This document shows, piece after piece, positions 23,548 to 35,899 of a stretch of 64,000 nucleotides of DNA. Origin of the DNA: Diphasiastrum complanatum (Eukaryota; Streptophyta; Lycopodiopsida; Lycopodiales; Lycopodiaceae). Where the stretch lies: positions 52,782,728 to 52,846,727 of the forward strand of contig CM055098.1 of the NCBI GenBank assembly GCA_029204225.1, read 5' to 3'. The translations under genes and the position numbers were made by a program. The notes below the pieces were generated by a model, which saw nothing but the letters and a program-made list of their open reading frames with translations, was not told where the DNA came from and ran no database searches. Each line of letters starts with the position of its first letter. Within the stretch, counting starts at the first letter, position 1.

Positions 23548-24374
23548 TGTCGCGAAAGCGAAACTGCTTCTTTTCTTTGTTTTCGTTTTCATTTTCGTAT
23601 TCGCAAACGATCTTGTGTCTTTGAATTTTCTTTTGCGCGGAAGCTTCACAGGATCCTAGACACGCGACTGCACATCACATAACACATTTGATTCTAGCAA
23701 TCAAGACAGACAACACAAGACAATTACATGCACAAAAATAGAGCAATTGTATTGACAGTTTAATTTTACAACGAGATCGTCAGTGTCTCGCTCATTGGCG
23801 GAATAACACTCTACTCTTTCACTATGTTCTGCTCGTTGGCAGACTTTCATGCACAGCTCTATTATTTCTAGTATTTTTCTTTTCTGCTCTACTCGCTACG
23901 TTTCTCTCTCTGTCTCTTACAGTTACTCTGTCTATTCAGATATATCATTTATGATCCAGAAAGGATAGTTTATACCTCCACAGTGTGGAGTTTACAAGAT
24001 GGCTAAATGCAGAAATCACAAGACTAGTTAACGCTAATCAACTAATTAGTTAATGTCCGTCGTTGCCACTCATTTCACCTAGCGTGAAGTCTACGACTCC
24101 AAGCCCGTTGAGCTGCCAGCTGGCAGCGCAAAAGATTTCCCTTCATTTGTTTCGTTTTCTTCGTTTGCTTTCGCTCTTTTCGTTTCTTTCGTAATCTTTC
24201 ATTTTGCATCCCTTTGCGGTTTGTGATCTTGGAGGTATGTTTACAATTCATGAATGATTCGCAAATCAATCGTGCCTCGAGTCAAGGCACGTTGACTGAT
24301 TCGAATTGTTCTCATTCGACCTTTGCTTCGTGTTCGTGTTGTGGCAAAGTTGTAGGAGTTCACCATTTCTGACA
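23548..24374 (-). mobile_element. 3' LTR of minus-strand Ty1/copia, copy A
   Basis: On the minus strand it starts TGTCAGAAATGG, preceded by the polypurine tract TTCAAGAGGGAG, and ends near CGCGACA. Length 827 bp. A second copy of the same LTR lies at 37930-38710. The ends are read from the shared TGT...ACA termini; the terminus at 23548 is less certain than the one beside the polypurine tract. Confidence 0.8.
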
Positions 24375-26150
24375 CTCCCTCTTGAATCTTACAGCTTTGC
24401 ACATTCAATCCAATTTCCTTTCTTTTCTTGGCAAAGAGTGGCTTGTCGAGCAGTTTCGTGAGCAGATTTGCAATTATATCTTCTGATTTTACGTACTAGA
24501 CCTGGAACTCTCCTTTCAAGATTAAATCTCAAATGTGATAGTACTTCAGAGGTATGTGCTTTGTTTTTGAATGGAAAACATGATCCTGGGACAGATAGAT
24601 GGCACTATGAGATCCATCATCATCGTGCTTGCCCATTCTTGTGGAATCCCAATTGCCTCCAGCATCATCTGTAGCCACACTACCTCATTCGCCACCTTTG
24701 AAGCTGCGACATATTCAGCTTCGCAAGAGGATTGAGCTACCAAGGTTTGCTTTTTGCATATCCAGCTGATTGCAGCTCCGCATGCTATGGTACATCCTCC
24801 AGTAATGAACTTGTTGTCATCTTTGCAGCTTGCCCAATTTGCATCACTGTAGTGGTGCAGCTCGAATCCTTTTTCTTCGTTTTCAGCTCTGTAGGTTAAT
24901 CCCATATTTTGGGTACCCTGCAGATACTGTAGGATTCGTTTGCCATTTGCCAATGTGCCATGCCAGGATTGGAAGAGAATTGGCTCAATGCATAAACAGA
25001 GAAAGCTAGATCGGGTCTGGTACAAATTGTTAGGTACATCAGACTACCGATTAGGTTTAGGTAGGGTATACCTGCCATCTTCTGTCCTTCCTCTTCCGTT
25101 TTTGGGCAATCCTACTTCGTGAGCTTGGCTCCAACTATCATTGGTGTGACATTTTCTTTGCAGTCCATCATGTGGTACTGCTTGAGCACTTTTCTGGCAT
25201 ATTCAGACTGGTTCAAGTGCATTTCGCCCTTTGTTCACTCTAGTCTGATCTCCAGGCCTAGGCATTTCGTTGTTTCTCCAAGATCTGTCATTTCATAACT
25301 TTCAAAAATCCGACTCTTCGTGTTTTTGATCAGCATCAAGGAATTTCCTATTATAAGCAAATCATCCACAAAAATGGTCAGTATCACAAAATCTTTTCCT
25401 ACTCTTTTTATGTAGACATTGCAGTCTGGTTGTGTAGGATCGAAGTCTAGAGACTTCAGAAGACCATCGAGCTTCTTGTACAAAGCTCGTGATGCCTGTT
25501 TCAGACCACATATGCATCTCTGCAACCGAGAGACTGTCGATTGTCGGGGTCTTCATAGCCTTCAGGCTGCTTCATGAAGATTTTCTCCTCTAGATCTCCG
25601 TGGAGAAAGGCTGTTTTCACGTCAATCTGGTGAATTTCCAGATTGTGTTATGTGGCGTATGCAAGGAGTAGCCTTATGCTTGTCATCTTGACCATGGGCA
25701 AATATGTGTCGAAATAATCAACAACATATCTCTATGTGTAGCCCTTCGTGACAAGCCTTGCTTTGTAGCGGCCAATGGTGCCATCGGATTTCATCTTTTT
25801 CTTATACACCCACTTGCAGTTGACTATTTTTCTGTTTTTTGGCAGTGGCTCTAATGTCCATGTCTCGTTTCGCCTCATCGACTCGATCTCCTCTAACATT
25901 GCCTGCTTCCAGAATTCTCCCTCTGGACTTTGGATAGCTTCTTGGTATGTTGCTGACTCTTTTGTGAAGCTACAGTACTCGAACTGCGTGTCTTCGCTCC
26001 ACTAAAGATTGTCAGAATAACGAACTGGAGGTCTTCTTTGTCTTGCTGACCTTCTAGGTTTGTTTCATCGCTGCTCGAACGTTTCTTATTCGTGGGGTTG
26101 ATCCTCTGCTTCCTGCTGCTCTAGAGTCTGTGGCTCTGCATAGGTTAATT
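24375..26150 (-). pseudogene. Ty1/copia reverse transcriptase and RNase H, copy A
   Basis: Read on the minus strand, the reverse transcriptase shows CKWVYKKKMKSDGTIGRYKA, HQIDVKTAFLHGDLEE, the CGLKQASRALY block and the catalytic FVDDLL (25235-25525). RNase H follows with YSDANWASCKD and AQSSCEAEYVAAS. Stops and frame changes (near 25530, 25660 and 24900) interrupt it. Gag, protease and integrase are absent, because the element is cut off near 26150 against a gypsy remnant. Confidence 0.9.
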
Positions 26151-26189
26151 CTTCTTTTTCTTTTTGTTAACAATGTCTTTTTTCAAATT

Positions 26190-27980
26190 ATGCCTAACAG
26201 TTTGTGAAATCGGCCAATCAACTTGATTTTATCCTCATCAATCTTGATCCCATAAGCAATGATCTTGACCAAGATAAACCAACTCATGCTTAAAGAGTTC
26301 ACACTTAGTCTCCTTAGCGTAGAGTAACTCCTGTCTGAGTTTCACCAAGATAGTTCTAATATGTTCTATGTGTTTCTCAAAGGTCTTACTATAGAGAAGA
26401 ATATCATCTAGAAACTCTACCACAAAATTTTCTAAATATGGATGAAACAAATCATTCATCATTTTCTAGAATGTTGCTGGAGCATTCGTTAATCCAAAAG
26501 ACAACACTAAGAACTCATAATGGCCAAATCTAGTACAAAACCCAATCTTTTGAATATCATTCAACTTAGTTCGTATCTATTGGTACCTTGTCCTGAGATC
26601 AACCTTAGTGAAATATTTAACTCCATCTACAAGGTCATTCATCTTGGGTAATGGATATTTATTCTTAATAGTCACTTTGTTCAAGTCCACGCACATCCAA
26701 AAACCTCCATCTTTCTTCACTTTTAAAAGAATAGGAGCGCCCCATGGTGACTTACTAGGTTGGATATGTCCCATCTTTAAATAGTTTTCTATTTGATTTG
26801 AAATCTCTATCTCCTCTTGTTGAGAGATCCTATAAGGTTGTCTAAACATAGGTTGACTTCTTGAAATTAACTCCATCATGTGGTCTACTAACCTAGGTAA
26901 TTATGATGGAAATACATCTTTAAATTCACTTATTATCTATTTTTTCATTGATTGTTTGTGACCTAAGTTTATTGAGTTAAGAATTACTGAAAATTCACAA
27001 CCATTTAGATACACATTAGAAACATCCACAAAAGGAATAACAAACATTGGAAAAATTTCATATTGTGAATAATCAAATGCCTCATTGTATTAACTATAGA
27101 AACTCCATCCAATGGATGTAAAAAATTGGTACCAAATAAAGTGACTATTTATCATCCTCCTTGAAAGTGAAAACATGCTTTTTACAATCAATAGCTAGGG
27201 AAGGTGATTTATTAAATAACCATTCATAACGAACAATTAAATCTTTACGAGCTAAGTCTATAACATGAAAATTCACAAATTTTTTAGCATATTGTATTTT
27301 CATTGGGAGATTTGGCATTTTCACATTCCAAGTCTCCAACTCTGCTCCTTAAGCTAGATAAACTTTGCATCTATGATTGTTGGCTTCAGTTGTCAGGTTG
27401 AGTTTTTTTTACCACTAGGGATTTCGATCATCTGTATTGTAGGTTTCTTCCTTTTCAAAAACAATTTCATCATATGCCCAAGCTTATTGCAAATGAAATG
27501 GAGATTCGTCTTTTTAGCCTTGATCCGGGACATAGACTTTTTCATCTTTTTTTTTTTCCTCTCACGATTCTAATGCCATTTGATCCAGTTTGTCAAAATA
27601 CTTTGGAGCTCGGTCAGGGCCTGGCTTCTTCTCCTTTTTGGTTTTCGAAGTGTCAGAATTTGTTGAAATTGCTTCCTAGACACCACCATTGTGAAATCAT
27701 ATGCTTTTGCTATCTGACAAGCATCCTCAAGGTTCTGAAGCAGATTTTTTCTACATTTGTTCTGATAATCTGCAAACAACCCTAGGACAAAATACCAAAG
27801 TGCCAATTTAGAATTGAATGATGAAACTCCATGAATTCCTAGATATAAGAAATATTACTTCCCCATCTTGCAGTTCACAAACTTTTGGTAATAATCAATG
27901 TCATCCGCAATCTTAATGAACATGTCTATTCTTAACCTTTAGTGAAATACTATGACAAATTTTGACTGGGTCCAATCACT
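26190..27980 (-). pseudogene. Ty3/gypsy gag-protease-reverse transcriptase remnant
   Basis: Minus-strand order: gag C-terminal part (NLEDACQIAKAYD, about 27570-27980), a decayed zinc knuckle (CNKLGHMMKLF, last Cys lost, about 27470), a protease-linker region (IVRYEWLFNKSPSLAIDCKK, 27145-27339), the reverse-transcriptase start ([40 protein letters not shown], 26577-26879) and palm FLDDILLYSK with YLG (26238-26462). The catalytic DD pair is retained, but many stops and frame breaks separate the blocks. It is a different gypsy lineage from the integrase remnants at 16231 and 61347. Confidence 0.88.
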
Positions 27981-30900
27981 AATCTTAGTTCATTTCATAG
28001 ATAATTCAAAAAATTGAGAAATTATTTGGAATTTAATTTGATTTTTCTATGTAACTTAAAGATTCAACGAAAAGTATAATTAGTACAAAGGCAATCAAAA
28101 TAAAAAAATGAAATATTGTTCGATTCCTAATGTCACTACCTTAATGTTAGTCTAACATGCAAATCATACAACATAAACTATAAAACGACATTACGAAAAC
28201 TTTTTTTTATACGTAATCCATTAGCCATTATCACCGATTTATGACCAAACAATCGGAGCACATGCGTATGACCACTCAAAATGTATGACAACTCAAAATG
28301 ATTGTAGGTCTATCATACTTGTCAGATATACTAACAGAAATATCATGCAACAAATCTCCATAAGTACAATACATTTGTAGCAAAACTCCATAAGTACAAT
28401 ACATCCAAATGGGAAAAAAGCAGACATGTATCAGAACATTTCACAATTTTGCAATTTTACTCACAAAATTGTGAAAATTTCAAATGGCCATAACTTGAGC
28501 TATAGTGCACCAAATTGGTCATTGTAAAGCACAATACAGAGGGAGGACAAATTTCTGAGATGGTTGCCATGTCACCCTGCCACCTCAGTGTCACACATGT
28601 GAGAACAGAAGGTCTGAAATTCTGTAGTAGGGCACACTTTCTATAGGAGGTTTGATTCAAAATCAGTAAAACACCATGCAAGCACCCAAAAAGACTTTAC
28701 CAACACTTTATAACAGTCCATTAGACTTCTGTGAAGCCTTTAATTAGGTTCAGAGATGCAATATGGACTGAGAACGAAGATTTTTTGCCTTGTGGGAGGG
28801 CGCTCTAGCTACAAAGTCCATGGCAATGGAGGACAAGCCTCCAACAACCAATTTGTAGGTGATTATTGTTTACAACTAGGTTGTGTAGATTTTAACTTTA
28901 CAAAAGCAAAAGCAAAACACAAATAGGCATGAGCTTTACCAATCAAGATGCCATCTAATCACCAAGTAGAATAGTTATTTTGAGAGAGACAATGTGAACG
29001 AAGTTTCACATTAGAGAAATCTAGGAAATACTTAATTGTTTTTTTTTTAATGAGAAGAACATGAGGACAATAGAAAAAGAAAATGATAGAGAAATATGGT
29101 TGGTTGTTAGGCTAATTGTTGAAAGTTGAAAAGGACCATGGCACCATGTTGCCCACATTGAACAATTACTAAAACTTTTAACACTCCTTTGTATGTAGCT
29201 TTGAGGTTTGTTCCAAGTCCTTAAGCTTGCTAAGATAGGTCCTTAACCTTTGTCATTCTCTTAAAGTTATAAATATTGCATCAAATAAGAACAATAGACC
29301 AGAGAAGATGAAGTGACTAGCGCTCTTCAACAAAGAAAGGATATTAATAATAGCCAAAGGGTGATCACCTTCAAGGAAGTGCAATTATTATTCAACTTAA
29401 AATTAATATGAAAGGAAATCAAATGAATGTTTTTGCTTTTTGCTTATACTTTGCTAAATTAGGGCTACATCTATACCATGGAAAATAAAGAGACCATGTG
29501 ATCCCTTACCAAAAGAGTGTGCCCCTCCAACAAATACCGTCATCTTTGGGAAAAAAAATTATTGCTTTGTGAATGAAAATAGTTATTGGTCCTATCTAGT
29601 GAAATGGGTCCATGGCCCATAATGCCAAAAAGCCCTAAATGTCTTATATTCCATGACTCTTTTCTAGTAAATAAAGCATTGCTTTCAATATGGGTGTAAC
29701 ATTGTTAGACATTGTAAAAATACTAATGCACTTGATGCAAACGACAATGTGAGAACAAATAGGATGTACTTTTGCAAGTCAAAGGAGATCATATAAATAT
29801 TGGTTGTGTTTGGAAGGCTAATAATTGATCAACAAGTTCAGCTCGAATATCTTGCATGCTGGAAGTTTATGTTGCATTTAGGTATACATTGTTTGCTAAT
29901 ACACAACCAATAAGCTTGGATAAACAAAAGGTTCTACTTTTCTTTTTTTTCATCTTGAATTGGACTTATCAAAATACCTTGAATAGTGGCTATTGGTTCA
30001 CAATACTTTGTGCAATGTCGTGTGACATAGTTCTATTGGACACTTACTAGTCATAGCATTTCATAGTAAAAACTTCATACATGTCTAACTTACATATGAT
30101 GATTTAATAGAAACATCATTACAAGTGAAAATAACTTTTCTAATGTGACATTATACTCTCTATAAGAGATAATATACTTTGTTATGGATAAAACATTAGT
30201 TTTTAGTCTCGCTTATGTTGTCATGTCATTGATAGTGCTACTATTATTTTTCTTGTATAGGAGAAGATAAGTTGTAGATGATGCAATCAATGTTCGTTAT
30301 TCTCTTTTTATTGTGTAAAAACATATAGTGAGGGAACATAACATTCATTTGTAGCAAATGATTAATTTACCAGAGTGCTAAAGGATTAAATTTCTACTAC
30401 TTTTCTTTCGAAGTGTTATAACTGGCTAATTACATAAGAAGTATATCTTGTTCAAATATTTCATGATGAACATACTAATCCAAATATATTCCACTGGATA
30501 TCTAAGTATTTACAACCATTGACTATGTATCTGCATCTAAGTATAAAATTATTTCGTAGATAATTTCCTATTTGTCAATTCTTTGATAGATGAGAGATAT
30601 TTATATTGTTGAAGATCGGAATACCTTATATTACTTCCTTTGAAACCTTGAATAGTTAGAACAAACACATTATCAATTATTTGATTATATTAAATCCACA
30701 ACATATATTCAATTAATATTTTGTCAATAATTGTCAGATATGAATGAACTTGTAACAACATATTGAATTATATTCTAAATTTTTTTGACTATTTTAAATA
30801 ACATGATGTAAGCCGAGTTATAACAATTATATTGACTTAATATCGGCTACCAAACTATTCAAATTTTAGTCAATCACCACACAATCTACAAAATTCATTC

Positions 30901-31009
30901 TTAAGACATATATGTACTACATTGAAATATTTTTAATTTCACTCTTGTGCACCTCTGAGAAGATGATAATCCTTGAATTACATTTTCCTACTAATCATAT
31001 GTCTAATTT
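27981..31009. other. No supported gene
   Basis: Three kilobases of AT-rich DNA with only chance-length frames (for example 28457-28681 minus, 29856-30050 plus). No RNA gene, terminal repeat or coding family recognised. Confidence 0.55.
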
Positions 31010-32100
31010 GCTACAATATGAGTCTAGTCTATCATACCAACTCCTTAGAGCTTGTTTGAGTCCATAAAAGCTCTTTTTCAATAAGCAAACATGATTCTCC
31101 TTGCCTTTGGGTATATCCTTGAAGATCTCTTCCTACAATTAGCCATTTATAAATGTGTTTGTAATATCCATTTGTCGCATTTTTCATTTAAAGAGTGTTC
31201 CAAGTGATATAAAGACTGAAATGCTTACCATTGTGGCCGTAGGTGCAAAAGGTTCATCATAGTTCACTCCAAACATTTGAGCATAATATTTTGCTTCTAA
31301 TCAGATCTTATGTTTGTTTATGGTGTCATCTGGATGATATTTAAGCTTGAATATCCACGTAAAACCAATAGCTTTTTTCCCTTGAGAAAGATCTATGAGA
31401 TTCCGTATGCAAACTCTCATGAGTGCATCATACTCTCTATCCATTATGTGGCATCATTCCTTAGATAGAAGAGCATCATTACAAGAGAAGATAAGAGTGC
31501 CATGCTTATACCTTCCTCCATCTTCTTACTCTTGTCCACATAAGTAATAATTGATGGCCCCATCATTTGTCTTATTGACTTGATCTCCTTGGCTCCTTGA
31601 ATCAATATCACTTGCATTCACCTGTGATGTGCCAAAAACTTGACCAATGGCACTATTGGGCATGTCATCACTTAGTTTAGGAACATTTTTTATATCAAAA
31701 AGTACATCCCTTCTATGACTCACCATTTTAGCAAATGGAAAATAGATCTTATATGCTTTGCTAGCTACATAGCCTCCATGCTTTTTAAATTGAGATGGCC
31801 CAATCTCTTGTGCCACATCTCGACAATGGACATTTTCTCCTTAACAACCATAGCACTTCCATTAGTAGACATCACAAAGACATCTCAACAATGGACATTT
31901 CCTCCTTAACAATCATAGCACTTCCAAAAGTAGACATCACAAAGACATTATTTTTGAAAAGTCTTCTTTATTTGATGTCTTCAACTACCAAAAAATAATA
32001 TTTTCTTATACGACATAGATCATCTTCAAACTCAACATGAAATCCATGATCTACCAGCACTAATTATATTCCTAGTGAGTTTGGGTACATACAATATATT
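31010..32100 (-). pseudogene. Ty1/copia pol remnant (pre-integrase to reverse transcriptase)
   Basis: Read on the minus strand: a pre-integrase stretch (VDHGFHVEFEDDLC, about 32050), then YKIYFPFAKMVSHRRDVLFD (the post-integrase KGYRxY...RDVxFD block, 31526-31816), then reverse transcriptase (KKAIGFTWIFKLKYHPDDT, FAPTATMVSISVFIS, SFYGLKQALRSWYD, down to about 31010). The integrase core is missing between the first two. It is related to the 46766 element. Confidence 0.82.
31816..31945. repeat. 65-bp tandem duplication in the copia remnant
   Basis: Two head-to-tail copies (31816-31880 and 31881-31945) differ at a few bases; each contains CAATGGACATTT and TAGACATCACAAAGA. Confidence 0.9.
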
Positions 32101-32139
32101 GTCTAGTTTAGTTCACTTCTAAAACTTAAACAAATAGGA

Positions 32140-32230
32140 ATAGATTCGATGTGAAAAAATCAGATCCAAAACATGCTTAATGGATCATTAAATCTTTGGC
32201 TAAATTTGGGTGCACATCTAGATTTATCAA
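32140..32230 (-). mobile_element. LTR end fragment
   Basis: The reverse complement matches the LTR end at about 39860-39938 (AAATCTAGATGTGC, GATCCATTAAG, GGTCTGATTTTTTCAC). It lies where the 5' LTR of the minus-strand copia would be expected. The primer site is no longer visible. Confidence 0.5.
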
Positions 32231-32560
32231 CAATGTAAAAATCTAGCGTTTAAGAGTGAGTTTTTGAAATGGCTGGAAGGGCCAGGCAGAGCATAATGAA
32301 ATATGTAGTTGTACCCATATGGGAGCCAACTTGCCAACTTCCAGCTTCCAATTGAGAACTGGCCATTGACTCTATAGTCCAACCCAAAGTACAAAGGTTC
32401 CTCGAATCTCAAAATGGGAGGCTTGGCATTAAAACAAAAGAAACAGAAACATAAGGTGTATCCTTATGTATGACAGTCCTTTGATATTTACATTTATTGC
32501 TCCTACCTTAATAAATCACATCCCACCTCCTCCTAATTAATTGCCTCCACCACCTCACAG

Positions 32561-32562
<2 letters not shown>
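32231..32562. other. No gene; region upstream of the ATL gene
   Basis: No coding sequence recognised. It probably contains the ATL promoter, but no TATA box could be chosen with confidence. Confidence 0.4.
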
Positions 32563-32606
<44 letters not shown>

Positions 32607-33266
32607 GCGAGCGTTGATGCACACCCCACCCACCTACCCAAAAGCTAGCATTTCTGTTGAAGTATTTGCCTTGTCTTGAGAGAAGGTGTGGAGTGCAAAG
32701 AGATTGAAAGTTGAGCTGAGCAGTGCATGCAAGATGCAGCTTCCCAATACCACCTGGGAGTGATCGAAGTAGTGGAACTAGGAAGGAATACGCTGGCAGT
32801 TGGAGCAAAGCAGGAAAGATTGCTTTATGGGCAAATGGAGGCGGTGCTTGGAATGAAATGGGAGAGGTGCATGGAGTTGATCCCCAGAAGCTGAAGGCTG
32901 GGAAGCGTAAAAACTCAGAGTGAGAATTTTCAGCTGTAAGAGTGATTGAATCAAATGAAGTCTAAGGACGTTCCACTGTGAGTAAGGGATTGAGTGCGTG
33001 TGTGTTTTCTTTTTCCCAGAGAGCTAGTTTGCACAGGCATAGTATCGCTGATATCAGAGCCGAAAACTGTTAGGCTATACTCGATTCTGTCTGTGAGAAC
33101 ATGGTGGACTTATCCTTCAGTTCCAATCACAGGTATATAAGCTTGAGTGAGACTCGAGTGTGAATCTAAGAGAGTGATCTTGAGCTCTGATCACAGAAAG
33201 ATCAAAAGACTGAAAAGGTCAGACAAAGGCTTCAAAAGGACAGAGTCAGGCCAGCACAACATATAA
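32563..33266 (+). promoter_or_regulatory. ATL gene 5' leader with CT/CA repeat and upstream ATGs
   Basis: A CT run (about 32565-32592) passes into a CA run (to about 32606), in the position of a pyrimidine-rich plant leader. Several short upstream frames, including one at 32723-32923, precede the main ATG at 33267. If all of this is transcribed, the leader is about 650 bases with upstream ORFs that could dampen translation. The transcription start is not visible, so part of this may be promoter. Confidence 0.4.
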
Positions 33267-33833
33267 ATGGGTGGCAACAGCACAACAAGCATGGCAGAAC
33301 AAGCACTGAGCCAAGTTGGGCTTGGCTATGGCATCGCGATAGCGGTGGGAATACTCCTCCTAATGTCCACAGTCATGTTGGCTTCTTACGTCTGCCTAAA
33401 AGTACACCGAGGACACTCGTTTGATGCAACACAGGGAGCTTTGACTGGAACAGCCATGGGTGCTCATCTGCAAGGGCACAGCGCTGCAACAGAATGGCCC
33501 GCAGCTGGGCTTGATCAGGACACGCTGGAGACTTATCCCAAGATAGTGTACAGTCCACAGCGGCCTCTGCCCCGGTCAGAGGACACCTCCTGCTCCATTT
33601 GCTTGGCCGACTACAACGACGAAGAGGTTCTGAGGATGCTACCTGACTGTGGGCATGTCTTTCATGCTCTGTGCAGCGACTCCTGGCTGCGGCTCCATGC
33701 GACCTGTCCTATGTGCCGGTCCTCTCCGTTGCCCACCCCGCAGTCCACGCCAGTCTCCACTCCACTTTCCGAATTGATTCCTCTAGCTCGAAATCCTCTT
33801 CAGAGCCATATGCACCAGTCTACTTCACGCTAA
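33267..33833 (+). CDS. RING-H2 E3 ubiquitin ligase, ATL family (ATL67-like)
   Basis: A 188-residue protein. An N-terminal membrane segment (about 19-43, YGIAIAVGILLLMSTVMLAS) is followed by a short basic stretch, the ATL-specific GLD motif (81-83, GLDQDTLETYPKI) and a complete RING-H2. Zinc ligands are Cys109, Cys112, Cys128, His130, His133, Cys136, Cys147 and Cys150. Trp140 stands at the conserved position that helps bind the E2 enzyme. The tail is Ser/Thr/Pro-rich. ATL proteins are membrane-anchored ligases that transfer ubiquitin from E2 to substrates, often in stress and defence signalling; the substrate here is unknown. Single exon, as usual for ATLs. The membrane segment resembles ATL67 and its relatives; subfamily placement is from memory. 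The first in-frame ATG is used. Confidence 0.95.
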   Translation: MGGNSTTSMAEQALSQVGLGYGIAIAVGILLLMSTVMLASYVCLKVHRGHSFDATQGALTGTAMGAHLQGHSAATEWPAAGLDQDTLETYPKIVYSPQRPLPRSEDTSCSICLADYNDEEVLRMLPDCGHVFHALCSDSWLRLHATCPMCRSSPLPTPQSTPVSTPLSELIPLARNPLQSHMHQSTSR

Positions 33834-34674
33834 TCAACTGTCTTTGCACTGATCAACTGTGTTCACACTAATCAACTGTCTTACCAGAACTCATCCCTGG
33901 GTTAATTGATTACCTAAAAAAACAGACATGAGTTTGATCAGGCTATGCATTCATACATTTCCTGAACTTTATGAATACTTAGCATACCTTCGATATGTTC
34001 TTTGTATGAAAGTCTCTACGAGTTCTCAGTGATGGATTTCTTGGTCAGATTCTGCGCATAGTTGATATCTGCAAATAGCGTTCAATATATACTCGAAGGA
34101 AACTGGCTTTTTTCTCACTGTGCATGCAGCTCTCAGCCGAACATAGCTGTCTGTAATGAGCTCAAGTGCAAAAGCTTTCAAAACCTGGGCTGTTATGTAC
34201 GAGGGAATGGTCTTTCGAGTGACATTTACTGGTGGCAAGGGTCATTTGAGAAGTTAAGGTGAGTCCATTTTTTATATTTGAATGCAAGCTTGCTACTCTT
34301 CCATGAATAACTTTCTATGCTACACTTATCCTGAGATAGTGTTGAATTTGTGCCGCAAAGAGCTTGCACAAAGCAATTCACTGTATACCTTGCAATTTCC
34401 CGTAGTTCTTTACAAGTAGAAGCGGATAATGGCACTCTGATCTGAGTGCCAGCCTCAATTGAATTTTTTGTTTTGGTACAAAATTCTGCAATGCAGCATC
34501 TTTTCTCCAATTCGGTAAAGTTGGATTTATAATCCTATCTCACTGGAAAATTTTCAAAAAATTTAAATATGGTTTGTAGAGAGAAAAGGTATGGCTCATT
34601 GGCTAGGTCACCTACATGTGGTGGCAGGCTTGTAATTTCTAGTTGCTTGCTTGATCTCATAGTTTGTGTTGGAT
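33834..34674. other. ATL 3' UTR and intergenic DNA
   Basis: The first bases carry three near-repeats of an ATCAACTGT-type sequence (33832-33880) and are presumably 3' UTR. The rest holds only chance frames. Confidence 0.5.
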
Positions 34675-34953
34675 CATAGTTGCAGCGAATCCCGATTCGC
34701 TGGGTCCGCAATTCGCAAATCGTGATTCTGTGAATCTCGATTCGCTGCACAGAATCTTTGACAGAATCGTGGAAAAAAAAATCCAGATTTAAGGATTTTC
34801 GGCCTCTCCTCGTGGGCAGAACAACACTACTAGAGGAGGAGGCAAAATTTTTTTCTAAGCTACAAGCATCAGATCTTCGCATGTGGATAGGCGACATGCG
34901 TCTACTCGGTGATACGGAGGTGGTGTGCATGGTGCCAGGGAGATTTGAGCTTC

Positions 34954-35004
<51 letters not shown>

Positions 35005-35117
35005 GGTTGAAAAACGATTGTATATGGTTGAAAAATGTTTCATTTAAGGTTTAGTATGGTTTAGATTGATTCAGCAGGGTTTTTGTTCAGCATGGGTTCT
35101 GTTTTGTTTGTTGTGAT

Positions 35118-35173
<56 letters not shown>

Positions 35174-35425
35174 CCTACTATGTTCATTGGGGGAATGCCC
35201 CAATGTGTTCTCTTTGTTTTGTTAATTTTTTATATTGAAATTGCATATAGAAACAGTTGGCAAACTACATAGTGAAAATGCTCTTAATCAGAGCTTTCAT
35301 CTGATACCCATATTGCCCAAAAGAAATTAAAAAAAAAAAACGTTTTTGCATGATTCTGGGATTTTTTCGAATCGCGATTCAGACCGTGATTCTGAACCGC
35401 GATTCAGAATCGTGGTGCAACTTTG
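34675..35425 (-). mobile_element. hAT-like non-autonomous DNA transposon (MITE), copy 2
   Basis: A 751-bp element flanked by a perfect 8-bp target duplication TGTTGGAT (34667-34674 and 35426-35433). Termini CATAGTTGCA and TGCAACTTTG are inverted repeats with one mismatch. It is inverted relative to copy 1: the block GGCAATATGGGTATCAGATG of copy 1 appears here as its complement near 35300, and CGATTCGCTGGGTCC near 34692 matches the other end of copy 1. Two GA microsatellites have expanded inside it (34958-35001 and 35121-35171). No transposase. Confidence 0.9.
34958..35171. repeat. Two (GA)n tracts inside the hAT-like element
   Basis: Pure AG runs at about 34958-35001 and 35121-35171, separated by 120 bp that contain two TATGGTTGAAAAA copies. 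Copy 1 of the element has no such runs. Confidence 0.95.
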
Positions 35426-35899
35426 TGTTGGATTGACCTTTTAACATGTATACGTACACCGACCAAAGAGACAAGTACTGAGCTTTGTACAAACCATACT
35501 TGCATCGAATGGGAACCGAACAACGCTCCCAAATGACATTCCAGAAGCTTCTAAATTGGAGCAATTTTAAAAAAAAATATAAATTTCTTGATAAAATATT
35601 TCATGGCAGGAGCTTGAAGAGTAGATGTTAAGAGTGAAAAAACCCAAAAAAAAAAGTTCGAATGGCTCTTCGTCGTAGTGGTTAGAAAGAAAAATTTAAG
35701 CATGAAAGTCTAAATGGTAGTGGATGTGATACTACATGCTAGTATAGTGTCAAGCTAGTTGTTGACTTTGTCCTTACGTGAGAGGGCATATTTTCAACTG
35801 TTATTGCATATTAGTATTATTTTTGCTTGCATTCAAGGGTGTTGATGAATGCTTCGTGGAAGTAAATAACATCTATTTCTCATCTACTCACAATTTTCT
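35426..35899. other. No supported gene
   Basis: AT-rich DNA between the hAT-like element and the extra-ORF remnant. Confidence 0.45.
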
